DNA of 64,000 nt, taken from contig QBYJ01000002.1 in the NCBI GenBank assembly GCA_003282885.1, forward strand, positions 19,355 to 83,354, in the 5' to 3' direction. Below are positions 48,968 to 56,288 of the stretch, piece after piece (position 1 is the first letter of the stretch; every line of letters begins with the position of its first letter). The notes beneath the pieces are model-generated. The model ran no database searches, had not been told where the DNA came from, and worked only from the letters and a program-made list of their open reading frames with translations. The stretch comes from SAR116 cluster bacterium AG-325-F22 (GTDB lineage Bacteria > Pseudomonadota > Alphaproteobacteria > Puniceispirillales > Marisalimonadaceae). The translations under genes were made by a program, and so were the position numbers.

Positions 48968-49398
48968 TCACTTGTTCTTTTGCGTCACTCGTCTGCAAAA
49001 TTGCGCTTGCTTCTCTATCAGCGCATCTAACTCACCAAGTTCAACAGCATCTAGTACCTTACGCAGTGTATCAGCTACCTCAGCTTCGCTAGCTAGTTCA
49101 ATCGGATTCTTACCTTTAGCAAACTCTAGTAGTTTGCTTCCATAGCGCACTATAAGGTTTATCTTTCCATCAACACTAGCAGTCCACCAACGCTTAACAC
49201 GTTTAGCAACTTATACTTTACGTTGGTTACCATCTGCATCAGTAAGCCACTTGTGCTGCGTTGGCGTGTAGTCTTATCTGTTGCAAGCAAGATTTGTTCA
49301 TCAATCTTTGCTGCAAGCTTTCGACGACGTATAGCAACTGGATTGGTGTTAGTTAGTGGCTTAAATGCCACAAAATTCAGTGTATCAAGTATAATCAT
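48968..49398 (-). pseudogene. DUF6641-like gene, frameshifted and with an internal stop
   Basis: From ATG 49398 the product starts MIILDTLNFVAFKPLTNTNP and AIRRRKLAAKIDEQILLATD, then the frame is lost near 49270 (about one base missing in GATAAGACTAC). The next frame continues YTPTQHKWLTDADGNQRKV, a TAA stop, then VAKRVKRWWTASVDGKINLI, and runs to RYGSKLLEFAKGKNPIELAS and the stop at 48968. The WW and RYG...LAKGK-type pattern resembles DUF6641, a family common on phages and plasmids. An SD-like AGAGG precedes the start. The gene is clearly dead. Confidence 0.6.
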
Positions 49399-49620
49399 AT
49401 CAGCCTCTAGTTAGCTAAAAGTATTGTGCTTTCAGAGACCGAAGGCTGTCATCCGAAATCAGCAGTGTAGATACTCTGTTTCTTTAGATTCTCATCTTCT
49501 TGTCGCATGTCCTAAGTCAATAACAAGTGTAGATAAAACATGCTTCCAATAAACGTACTACTGTGCTTCGATTGCATTGACTTCAATAAATTTGAATTCT
49601 TTATGTCCAATTATGTCAAA
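49399..49620 (-). other. degraded coding remnant between two island genes
   Basis: Reading on past the TGA of the preceding gene in the same frame gives FDIIGHKEFKFIEVNAIEAQ and a TAG at 49558-49560. Further on a different frame holds MRQEDENLKKQSIYTADFG, a TGA, then QPSVSESTILLAN and a TAG at 49407-49409. These look like pieces of one or two broken genes. No family recognised. Confidence 0.35.
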
Positions 49621-50013
49621 TCAACATCTGTAAAAGGTTCTATCTTCGGAGCCAGTCGCACCTTGCACTAGAAACTCCACAGTTGAAAATTCTGGCAGAA
49701 AATCTAACTGAGTTTGATTAAAACGTTTTGATTTTATGTATTCATCTTTACGAATGATTACATCAATCAAATAGTACATCAGTCTCCTAAACTGTTCGTA
49801 ATGTCCACTCCAACAAGCCTTTTTAGCCTCTGCACATTTTCCCTCAATTACGTCTTTAGCGAACTTAGTCCAATCTAGAATAATGTCGTTTGCAGAAGGA
49901 AGGGCATATTTGTTTATAACAACACACGACTTCATAAACATATAAGACATTTCTTTGCTATCGTTGTACTCGTAACTGAGAAAAGGATTAAAAGGATTTT
50001 CGATCTTATACAT
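49621..50013 (-). CDS. hypothetical protein of the island backbone, possibly truncated
   Basis: 130 residues beginning MYKIENPFNPFLSYEYNDSK. No family recognised; no membrane segment or signal peptide. Its ATG follows directly on the TGA of the decayed gene upstream (GAGTGAATG), so the two were once translated together. Its own TGA may be premature, because the same frame continues with coding-like sequence for about 20 more codons to a TAG at 49558. Confidence 0.45.
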   Translation of the reverse strand: MYKIENPFNPFLSYEYNDSKEMSYMFMKSCVVINKYALPSANDIILDWTKFAKDVIEGKCAEAKKACWSGHYEQFRRLMYYLIDVIIRKDEYIKSKRFNQTQLDFLPEFSTVEFLVQGATGSEDRTFYRC

Positions 50014-50603
50014 TCACTCTCTACCTATACTGTTCATTGTACGTTCAATAACAGCCAATTTAACGCTCTGCTTGTTTGCAAGTCTGCTGTCATCATTCAG
50101 CTTTTCGTTACTGCGTGATGTAACTAAGCGTGCCAGTGACACAAGGTCTGCGCTTAAGTCTCCACCTACTTCGAAGCTAATATCTCTATTAAACCAAATG
50201 CGAAGACTACTGTCATAGTGCAGAATTTCTTGCAGTATCTCTAGAGCACCCTCTCAAAGGCTTTCACTCTTATTGTAGAAAGTCTTAGCAGTAATGTGCT
50301 TGCCTTTGCTGCTGTAGCCTTCTGCGCGATTTAATGGAACGTTGCTTGTTTCAGCTTTTCTTCGTACAGTTTTAAGTCGCTTGGCTTGTCTCTAAGTTCT
50401 TCACTTAGCTCAAGCTGTTCTTGCCACTCTGCTTCTAACTGTGCATATTCATCCTCGCTAAGCCAAGTTTGTAGCTGACGGTTTTGCACGTTTTCACCAC
50501 GCTTAAGCTTGCCAGCTATCGCTTCCAACTTAGCTAAGCGTTCAGTTTCGTCAGTAGTCAGTTGACGGCGTGGATTGGCTTTATCAATTCTTTCTTGCAG
50601 CAA
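50014..50603 (-). pseudogene. island backbone gene of unknown function, frameshift plus internal stop
   Basis: From a TTG at 50603 (the open frame reaches back to about 50640 as DSQKKPASNFRK) the product is helical and charged: RRQLTTDETERLAKLEAIAG, LKRGENVQNRQLQTWLSEDE. The frame shifts near 50333-50340; the new frame reads NRAEGYSSKGKHITAKTFYN, KSESL, then a TGA and EGALEILQEILHYDSSLRIW, and ends SVKLAVIERTMNSIGRE at the stop 50014-50016. Together about 200 residues. Family unknown to me; small proteins of this kind occur on mobile elements. The 5' end abuts the pseI stop, as though cargo had replaced the gene's start. Confidence 0.55.
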
Positions 50604-50646
50604 CTTACGGAAGTTACTGGCTGGCTTCTTTTGACTGTCGTACTAT

Positions 50647-51696
50647 TCACTCACTGGATGAAAATGCATCAAGTGTTACTGGATCACCTCTCTCAACATC
50701 AATACAAAGACATTTACCGATGATTTCGTCTGCAAATTTAGGAGGTAAACCATTACCGGGGCGTATAGCTCTAATATCAGTCTTCTTAATAACAGATCCC
50801 TTATTTAAATTATTCATAAAATAAAGTGAGCGTCGATGTTTACGAGAACCTTTTTCGGAACTAGATCGGTGAAAACCAGCCTTACCAAGTGAATTCCACG
50901 CATCATTACAATCCGAAACTAATGTCTTTAATTGACAAGGAGTGATCGAAAAGCTGGAGTCTGGCACCTGAGTAGAGTCCGATGGCTTGAAATGTTTCTC
51001 AATAGCTGACGCTCCTATTCCAATAGATACCGTAGCTGCAAGATTTGTAAGAGTATGATCCGAAAGCCCTACTTCAACACCAAATTCTTTTCGTAAGAAT
51101 TCGATATTTCTAAGATTGGAATCTTTTTCAGGCGCTGGATAGCTACTTATACAATGGAATAATAAGACTTCTCCACTTCCGTATCTAAGAGCAGTATCAA
51201 GAGCCTCTCTTACCTCGCTTATGCTTGCCATACCAGTGGACAATAAGAGAGGTTTACCGCACTGTGCAGCCAGTTTAATTAGGGGAATATCGACTAACTC
51301 AAAAGAAGCGATTTTATAAGCTGGTGCATTTAGACTTTTTAATAAGTCTATTGCTGTTTCGTCAAATGGCGAAGAAAACAAGGTAATGCCAATTTCCTTA
51401 GCGTAGCGGAAAAGCTCTTCGTGCCACTCAAATGGTGTGTAAGCTTCCTTATATAAATCGAAAAGTGTATATCCCTTCCACAACCCATCAGCAATAAAAA
51501 AATCAGATTTCTTAGAGTCTATAGTCATCGTATCTGGTGTGTAAGACTGAATCTTTACCGCACTTGCACCACTTTCTTTTGCCAGTCTTATAGACTCTTT
51601 TGCTACATCAATTGAACCGCCATGATTAGCTGAGAGTTCAGCTATTATGTATGGCGAATATTCTTGTCCGATCTTCACATTATTAATTTCAAACAT
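50647..51696 (-). CDS. pseI: pseudaminic acid synthase
   Basis: 349 residues. NeuB-type TIM barrel: YIIAELSANHGGSIDVAKES, AVKIQSYTPDTMTIDSKKSD, LFSSPFDETAIDLL, YKIASFELVDIPLI, LLLSTGMASISEVREAL, LLFHCISSYPAPE and SAIEKHF; then a C-terminal SAF domain from RSLYFMNNLNKGSVIKK. YTPDTMT and the WKGYTLFDLYKEAYTPFEWH segment favour PseI over sialic (NeuB) or legionaminic (LegI) synthases. It condenses 2,4-diacylamino-trideoxy-L-altrose with PEP. Last of six cargo genes; the host pse operon lacks its own copy in this window. Confidence 0.9.
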   Translation of the reverse strand: MFEINNVKIGQEYSPYIIAELSANHGGSIDVAKESIRLAKESGASAVKIQSYTPDTMTIDSKKSDFFIADGLWKGYTLFDLYKEAYTPFEWHEELFRYAKEIGITLFSSPFDETAIDLLKSLNAPAYKIASFELVDIPLIKLAAQCGKPLLLSTGMASISEVREALDTALRYGSGEVLLFHCISSYPAPEKDSNLRNIEFLRKEFGVEVGLSDHTLTNLAATVSIGIGASAIEKHFKPSDSTQVPDSSFSITPCQLKTLVSDCNDAWNSLGKAGFHRSSSEKGSRKHRRSLYFMNNLNKGSVIKKTDIRAIRPGNGLPPKFADEIIGKCLCIDVERGDPVTLDAFSSSE

Positions 51697-51707
51697 ACGT
51701 AGCTCTT

Positions 51708-52151
51708 CTACTTTCTCGTCTCAAGAACAAAGCTTCTTTGACTTTCCTTTAACCCTATATTCTTCAACTTAGTCTGTAAGTTAATGTTGGAAGAAGCAAC
51801 GTTAAGAAAAAATTTATCGGATCTAATCGATGGTACAGGATCAAGCGGTTTTAATTCGCAAGAAATAAGGTAGAGTATAGACTGTATCTGAGTCTCGGTA
51901 ATTTGATCGTTGCAGTTCAAACCAATCGAATTATCGTGTTGTATATAAACATTACCTAATACTAGATCTTCTAGCTTAATAATAAACCATGCTCTATAGG
52001 GATGTTTAGCGACAAACTCTCTATGATTCTCGTAATTCGGCAACTCGAAATGACTAATATTAGACGTACGCGAGCTTAATTGCTGATATAACAACTCGAC
52101 TTGAGTATCAGAAGAAGTAACAGGCTCTAGATCTATTTTTTCAGTCTTCAA
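51708..52151 (-). CDS. GNAT-like acyltransferase, second copy in the cargo
   Basis: 147 residues beginning MKTEKIDLEPVTSSDTQVEL. The pattern HPYRAWFIIKLEDLVLGNVYIQHDNSIGLN resembles the beta4-alpha3 core of GNAT proteins, with ASSNINLQTKLKNIGLKESQ as the C-terminal helix (N..s..l..k.Gf). It overlaps the PseH-like gene by 11 bases and precedes pseI by 11 bp. It may acylate the second amino group of the sugar or take another acyl donor; this is inference. Confidence 0.6.
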   Translation of the reverse strand: MKTEKIDLEPVTSSDTQVELLYQQLSSRTSNISHFELPNYENHREFVAKHPYRAWFIIKLEDLVLGNVYIQHDNSIGLNCNDQITETQIQSILYLISCELKPLDPVPSIRSDKFFLNVASSNINLQTKLKNIGLKESQRSFVLETRK

Positions 52152-52734
52152 AAGGACAACCTTTCCACTTAAGTGTTGGTAAATCTTGCCTAAAGCGCGA
52201 TAACTTTGATGCCTTGAATTCTTTTTTGTCTAGGCTCATGCAGACCATCAAAATCGATCGACCACTCTTTTCTATTACATGATCACGACTAGGATCGAAG
52301 ACATAACCTTGCTTCAAATGTAAATCAATTACTCCAGTATTGTTGTAAATAACTTCAGCAAGGACTTTATCTACAGATAGCTTGTCGAATGCAAAGTTGT
52401 AAAAATATGGAGGTACTAAGCCACCAACACCAAGTGCGCTTTCGTCACCTATGTAAAAACCCCACGAGGTAGTTCGGTTCTCTTTATCCCAGTCAACAAA
52501 GTTAAGTAAACCAACATCTTTGCCGCTATACTGAATTATCCAATGGTAATAACTCGGTTTATTGAAACTACCTTCTAACCATCGTTTCTGGGTATTAACA
52601 TCGTAGTTCATATCAGATTTCATGAACTTCGTAATACGCTCAGACGTCCTCCAATCAAGGATAGTCTTAGCATCTTCAATTTCGATTTCGCGGAAACTAA
52701 TCACAGCATTAAGCCCTCTTAAATCTATGACCAA
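52141..52734 (-). CDS. pseH: PseH-like amino-sugar N-acyltransferase (GNAT)
   Basis: 197 residues. Near the N-terminus ISFREIEIEDAKTILDWRTS, then the PseH/RimJ-like WLEGSFNKPSYYHWIIQYSG, GLLNFVDWDKENRTTSWGFY, IGDESALGVGG (the acyl-donor pyrophosphate loop) and VIYNNTGVIDLHLKQGYVFD. PseH acylates N4 of UDP-4-amino-4,6-dideoxy-AltNAc, step 3 of the pathway. The extra ACP and ligase genes upstream suggest an acyl-ACP donor. A 26-base overlap with the ligase gene indicates coupling. The symbol is by function and context. Confidence 0.75.
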   Translation of the reverse strand: MVIDLRGLNAVISFREIEIEDAKTILDWRTSERITKFMKSDMNYDVNTQKRWLEGSFNKPSYYHWIIQYSGKDVGLLNFVDWDKENRTTSWGFYIGDESALGVGGLVPPYFYNFAFDKLSVDKVLAEVIYNNTGVIDLHLKQGYVFDPSRDHVIEKSGRSILMVCMSLDKKEFKASKLSRFRQDLPTLKWKGCPFED

Positions 52735-54004
52735 CGCTTACGGCAGCTATTCTTATACGCTTTGGCATCATGTGTTTAGGTAGTTGTACAGCAAGAAACG
52801 TTTTCAAGCCAACTTTGTCTACTTCACTATTAGTGGCAGATTGAACTGTTAACTCCACATGCTGTCCAGTAATCGGATTTGACTTTGCTTCAGCTTTAGC
52901 AAGTTCAACATTCTCACATTGAAGAGCTACTCGTTCAACTTCAGAAGCCATGAATTTCAGCCCACCAACATTTATAACCTCACTCGTCCGTCCAGTTACT
53001 TTGTAGAAGCCATCACGCTCTTCAACGATATCTTTGGTGTTATACCAACCTTCATCATCAAAGGGGCTTTCAGCATTGAGGTACCCTAGCATTCTCGTCT
53101 GTGAACGAATTTCCAATACGTTATCAACAACTCTTGTCTCTACGCCTTCACCTCCTACTTTCATAAAGAGGCTATTAGAGGATTCACTCTTCACACGCAC
53201 AATTCCAAGTTCGGACATACCAAAAGTTTGCCTAAATTCAACGTTAGGCAACAACTCACAAAGCGCATCTAGTGTAGGTTGATCCAGACGTTCGGTGCCG
53301 TATGTAATGATGCGTAAAGACTTCGGAACACTATCTGGGATAAGCCCACTCATTAACATCATTCTAAGAAATGTGGGTGTAGTAGGAAGAACTTCAATTT
53401 CATGTTCTGCACATGTAGCTAAGATGTCTTCCACGCTGCGCGATTTTGGTGCGACGACTGTTCCTTTGTTAAACAAAGTATGAAGCAGTGTATTGAGCCC
53501 GCCAATATGATCGAACAATAAGAAATTAATCGTTTTAAGGGTAGGACGTGGTGTTTCAAAACGCTGCATGAACATTGTTAAATCATGCAATATCGCTCTA
53601 GGGCGACCAGTAGTACCAGTCGAGAAAAGGACTAATCCAGCATGTTCTTTTGCTCTTAGCTCATCAATCAATTCATGATTTTGGCAATGATTAAGGCGTT
53701 TAACTTCATCACCTTCAATAACAACATCTACTAGGGCTGACTCGAAGAAATACTCATGCTGAGTTCTTGTATCAACTGTTAGTGGAACAAGAATTACATT
53801 TTTGTCAATTAGCTTTAGAAGAGTAAGGATCGACTGAGGATTGAAGTCACCAATAAGCGCAACAACATCACCACTGTTAACTTCAGACAAGTCAACATTC
53901 TGCTTATTGGCAACTTCATCAAACCTCAACGATCCGCTTGAATGAATCAAGAATGGGTAGTCTATTCCACTCCATCGTTTGTACAGCTTCTCTAGTATAT
54001 CCAT
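52709..54004 (-). CDS. AMP-forming acyl ligase (ANL superfamily)
   Basis: 431 residues, shorter than usual acyl-CoA synthetases (500+). ATP-binding motif LVLFSTGTTGRPRAILHD, QTFGMSELGIV, GWYNTKDIVEE and GRTSEVINVGGLKFMASEVE are readable as motifs A3, A5, A7 and A8. The C-terminus ends VGHRFKRA where other members have the TxxGK motif with the catalytic Lys (A10). With the ACP two genes upstream, it most likely loads a small acid onto the ACP phosphopantetheine. Overlaps the SDR gene by 1 base and pseH by 26. Confidence 0.8.
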   Translation of the reverse strand: MDILEKLYKRWSGIDYPFLIHSSGSLRFDEVANKQNVDLSEVNSGDVVALIGDFNPQSILTLLKLIDKNVILVPLTVDTRTQHEYFFESALVDVVIEGDEVKRLNHCQNHELIDELRAKEHAGLVLFSTGTTGRPRAILHDLTMFMQRFETPRPTLKTINFLLFDHIGGLNTLLHTLFNKGTVVAPKSRSVEDILATCAEHEIEVLPTTPTFLRMMLMSGLIPDSVPKSLRIITYGTERLDQPTLDALCELLPNVEFRQTFGMSELGIVRVKSESSNSLFMKVGGEGVETRVVDNVLEIRSQTRMLGYLNAESPFDDEGWYNTKDIVEERDGFYKVTGRTSEVINVGGLKFMASEVERVALQCENVELAKAEAKSNPITGQHVELTVQSATNSEVDKVGLKTFLAVQLPKHMMPKRIRIAAVSVGHRFKRA

Positions 54005-54681
54005 CAGACACCACCTACGTTCAATACTTGACCGCTGAGTGATGAGGCTTTTTTGTCAAGCAGTAATTCAACTAGATCACACACGTCTGCCTTCTGAAAT
54101 TGCTTTTTAATTACTTGTTGTGATGTGATTTTTTCAATTTGGGTATCCGTGATGCCTCGTAGAAGATCAGTACGAATAGGCCCTGGGGCAATGCAATTAA
54201 CTCTTACATTAAAGTCAGCCATTTCTCTTGCGAATGTACGAGAGAATGTTTCAACTCCAGCCTTAGAAGCTGCATAAACAGACTCCCCTTTTAAGGCTAA
54301 GGCTACTGCAATCGTAGAGAAATTGATAAAGCTACCTTGCTTCTGTCGCAGCATTATTGGAGCGAACAGCTGGCAACAATAAATTGTTCCAAAAAGATTT
54401 GTTTGTATTAATTTCTGTACTGTAGATTCATCTGTTGTAACTGCCATGTTCATGGAAGCTACGCCAGCCGCATTGATAAATGCTGTAACTGGCTTTTTCA
54501 TCCTCTTCACTTCTTTTGAAGCATTTTTTACAGAGGCGTAGTCACTCACGTCACATTCAATGGCGTTAATGTTCAAACCACTAGTGTTACGAGCCAGCCC
54601 TATTACTTCTTCGCCTCCGTCAATGAGGCGTTCGGCTATTGCTTGCCCCAGTCCACGACTTGTCCCAGTAACAATAATCAC
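54004..54681 (-). CDS. short-chain dehydrogenase/reductase, FabG-like
   Basis: 225 residues. MIIVTGTSRGLGQAIAERLI (TGxxxGxG), INAAGVASM (NAG), the Ser in INFSTIAVAL and VYAASKAGVETFSR (YxxxK), and NCIAPGPIRTDLL. The best guess is reduction of a 3-ketoacyl-ACP, giving a 3-hydroxyacyl group for the sugar. Its ATG follows the ACP stop directly, and its own stop overlaps the ligase start. Confidence 0.85.
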   Translation of the reverse strand: MIIVTGTSRGLGQAIAERLIDGGEEVIGLARNTSGLNINAIECDVSDYASVKNASKEVKRMKKPVTAFINAAGVASMNMAVTTDESTVQKLIQTNLFGTIYCCQLFAPIMLRQKQGSFINFSTIAVALALKGESVYAASKAGVETFSRTFAREMADFNVRVNCIAPGPIRTDLLRGITDTQIEKITSQQVIKKQFQKADVCDLVELLLDKKASSLSGQVLNVGGV

Positions 54682-54957
54682 TTAAACCTCCGATTGATTG
54701 GCAAACTCTTCCGCGAGCGCAGCTACACTTCTGAACATACCGCGCGACTTTGACATCGCAGCTTCTGACGTCCAATCGAATTCAAATCCATGCTCATCCG
54801 CCAAATCTTCAAGTGCAAGGCACACTTCAACCAATTTCATCGAATCAAGTAGGGACACGCCACCAATAAGCTGCATTTCTTCAGAGATTTCAGCTTTACC
54901 TTCTAAAACATCATTGATTGCTGAGATAACGATTTCTTTAGCTTGTTCTATATTCAT
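54682..54957 (-). CDS. acyl carrier protein
   Basis: 91 residues. MNIEQAKEIVISAINDVLEG, then GGVSLLDSMKLVEVCLALED with the Asp-Ser-Met phosphopantetheine site (Ser about 37) and a following helix. Slightly longer than AcpP and with an acidic C-terminal tail, as in dedicated ACPs of secondary clusters. Its ATG overlaps the TAA of the H-NS-like remnant (TAATG). First gene of the cargo set ACP-SDR-ligase-PseH-GNAT-PseI. Confidence 0.88.
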   Translation of the reverse strand: MNIEQAKEIVISAINDVLEGKAEISEEMQLIGGVSLLDSMKLVEVCLALEDLADEHGFEFDWTSEAAMSKSRGMFRSVAALAEEFANQSEV

Positions 54958-55130
54958 TACTTTCTTCGCTCTTCAGTTAACGCACCTTTCAGCATTCCAG
55001 CAGTAAAGCCAAGCTCTTTGCAAAGACGCTTTACTTCTTTCAATGCGTTAGCACGTTCGTTCTTTTTAGCTTCAACCATCTGCTGCTAGATTGCTTCCAT
55101 TTCAGCTTTCAGTTCGTCATAGGATTTCAT
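54957..55130 (-). pseudogene. H-NS-like small regulator gene with an internal stop
   Basis: From ATG 55130 the frame reads MKSYDELKAEMEAI, TAG, then QQMVEAKKNERANALKEVKR and LCKELGFTAGMLKGALTEER ending at TAA 54957-54959. The helical N-terminal pattern and FTAGML region resemble short H-NS-family proteins found on mobile elements. The start has a textbook ribosome site, GGAGGTG at 55135-55141 on the minus strand. The stop at codon 15 should kill it unless suppressed or restarted at Met-18. Confidence 0.5.
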
Positions 55131-55385
55131 ATCACACCTCCATCGGTTTAGTGTCAGTCTTATCTTATAGATTTGTTAAGAGAATGAACAGCACGTTTTT
55201 TCTACGCTTGCTGTAACGTGTTGTATTGTAACAAAAGTATTTGCACAGCGCCTCACTATGCCAAACAGTCATAGCGTCAACCATAAAGTCAAACATGAAA
55301 TCTGAAAATTTATGTCATTGGATTTAAAAACAAATGAATTTATGATTTACTTATTGACTCTTGTAACATATTTTGGTCGAAAACT
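55131..55385. promoter_or_regulatory. island right edge and spacer upstream of the amidination cluster
   Basis: Composition falls back to host-like AT-rich near 55270-55300. The right direct repeat lies within. The minus-strand promoter of the H-NS-like/ACP unit must be here, with GGAGGTG at its 3' end. I cannot place a convincing plus-strand promoter for the gene at 55386. Confidence 0.35.
55191..55210. repeat. right copy of island-flanking direct repeat
   Basis: GCACGTTTTTTCTACGCTTG; 18 of 20 bases identical to 48852-48871. It also sits in a local inverted repeat (ACAGCA...TGCTGT, with TTGTTA/TAACAA further out), so both copies lie in hairpin-forming DNA although the arm sequences differ. 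Confidence 0.5.
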
Positions 55386-56288
55386 ATGTTTAAAAAAAAG
55401 TGCTTAGATCCTAATTTTTTTCTTCAACAAAACCAAATTGGTTTTGTAATAAAAGATGCTGGATCTGCCAATCAAATTATCCATTTTATAAATAATTCAA
55501 ACATCAATAATTATAAAATATATGCTTTAAGTCCAGCAAGAGATTTGTGGATAAATAAAAATGGAACTCAAAATTTGATAGAAAATCATCAGGAATTGAT
55601 AGACTCATGTGACGCAGTTTTAATTGGAACAGGGTTTCCTGGAGAAGAAATTAAAATACTAAAAGAATTAAATAGAAAAAATAAATATACGATTGCATTA
55701 ATTGATCATTGGACTAATTATAAATTAAGGTTTTTATATAACGAGAATTATGAATTTCCACAAACTATTTGGGTCACAGACAAACATGCTCTTAAAATTG
55801 CTCAAAATGAATTTGATAAGAATATACCAATTTGCTTAATCCCTAATTTTTACTTAAATGATAGTTTAAAGTTAATTTCTAAAATAAAACAAAAAAAAGG
55901 AAATTTTCTTTACTTATCAGAACCACTAAATGGAAGCTGGAGTAAATCAGGTTCTTGTAATAAAGATGCAATTAATTTTTGTTTGGAAAAAATAAATAAT
56001 GGTAAATTTGGCATTATTAAAAAATTTTTTTTAAGGCCTCATCCTTCACAATCAATAAATGATTTTAGTTGGTTGTTAAATAAAGAATTTTCATTCCAAA
56101 TTATTATTGACAATAAAAATGAACTTTATAAAGATATTGGAAATGCTGAATTTATTGCAGGATGTGACACTTATGCATTAGTAATTAGTAAAGAATCAAG
56201 TAAAAAAACTTTTTTTTCTTTACCTACTTGGGCTCCTAAATCTAAATTACCTTATAAAGAAATCAAATATTTACGTGATGTGATTTAA
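55386..56288 (+). CDS. unrecognised protein of the surface-sugar cluster, possible glycosyltransferase-like fold
   Basis: 300 residues. N-terminal IGFVIKDAGSANQIIHFINN and later DAVLIGTGFPGEEIKILKEL look like alternating beta/alpha of a Rossmann or GT-B half; HWTNYKLRF, KFFLRPHPSQSIND and EFIAGCDTYALVISKES follow. The RPHPS block resembles the KGHP-type motif of capsule transferases. I cannot name a family. Its stop overlaps the next ATG by 1 base, so it belongs to the amidotransferase operon. PseG was considered, but its signature GxGHxxR is absent. Confidence 0.6.
   Translation: MFKKKCLDPNFFLQQNQIGFVIKDAGSANQIIHFINNSNINNYKIYALSPARDLWINKNGTQNLIENHQELIDSCDAVLIGTGFPGEEIKILKELNRKNKYTIALIDHWTNYKLRFLYNENYEFPQTIWVTDKHALKIAQNEFDKNIPICLIPNFYLNDSLKLISKIKQKKGNFLYLSEPLNGSWSKSGSCNKDAINFCLEKINNGKFGIIKKFFLRPHPSQSINDFSWLLNKEFSFQIIIDNKNELYKDIGNAEFIAGCDTYALVISKESSKKTFFSLPTWAPKSKLPYKEIKYLRDVI

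Larger units (their letters stand above)
48795..55270. mobile_element. GC-richer foreign island with decayed mobile backbone and pse cargo
   Basis: Between about 48795 and 55270 base composition rises sharply: sampled lines run near 37-48% GC against about 18-30% in the flanks. All coding frames lie on the minus strand, opposite to both flanking operons. The outer frames (H-NS-like, a hypothetical, a DUF6641-like gene) carry stops and frameshifts; the six central genes are intact. Near-identical 20-bp direct repeats lie near both ends. No integrase, transposase or replication gene is visible, so the mechanism of entry is unknown. The source is probably a gammaproteobacterium, judged by codon use and gene type only. 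Confidence 0.6.

Noticed and set aside
48850..49145. Plus-strand frames of 60-80 codons at the island's left end
   Set aside because: They are Ser/Cys/Leu-rich translations opposite the DUF6641-like remnant and lack ribosome sites or recognisable motifs.
50647..51696. Sialic (NeuB) or legionaminic (LegI) acid synthase
   Set aside because: YTPDTMT and the following WKGYTLFDLY segment are PseI-like, and PseB, PseC and PseF lie in the same locus.
48795..55270. Integron gene-cassette array
   Set aside because: Genes abut or overlap without attC-type sites; the paired TTGTTA/TAACAA near 55.2 kb has the opposite orientation to attC core sites, and no integrase is seen.
48795..55270. Assembly chimera as the explanation of the GC-rich block
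   Set aside because: Not fully excluded. I disfavour it because the cargo completes the flanking pathway, the direct repeats bracket it, and both edges fall in intergenic or remnant DNA. Read mapping would decide.
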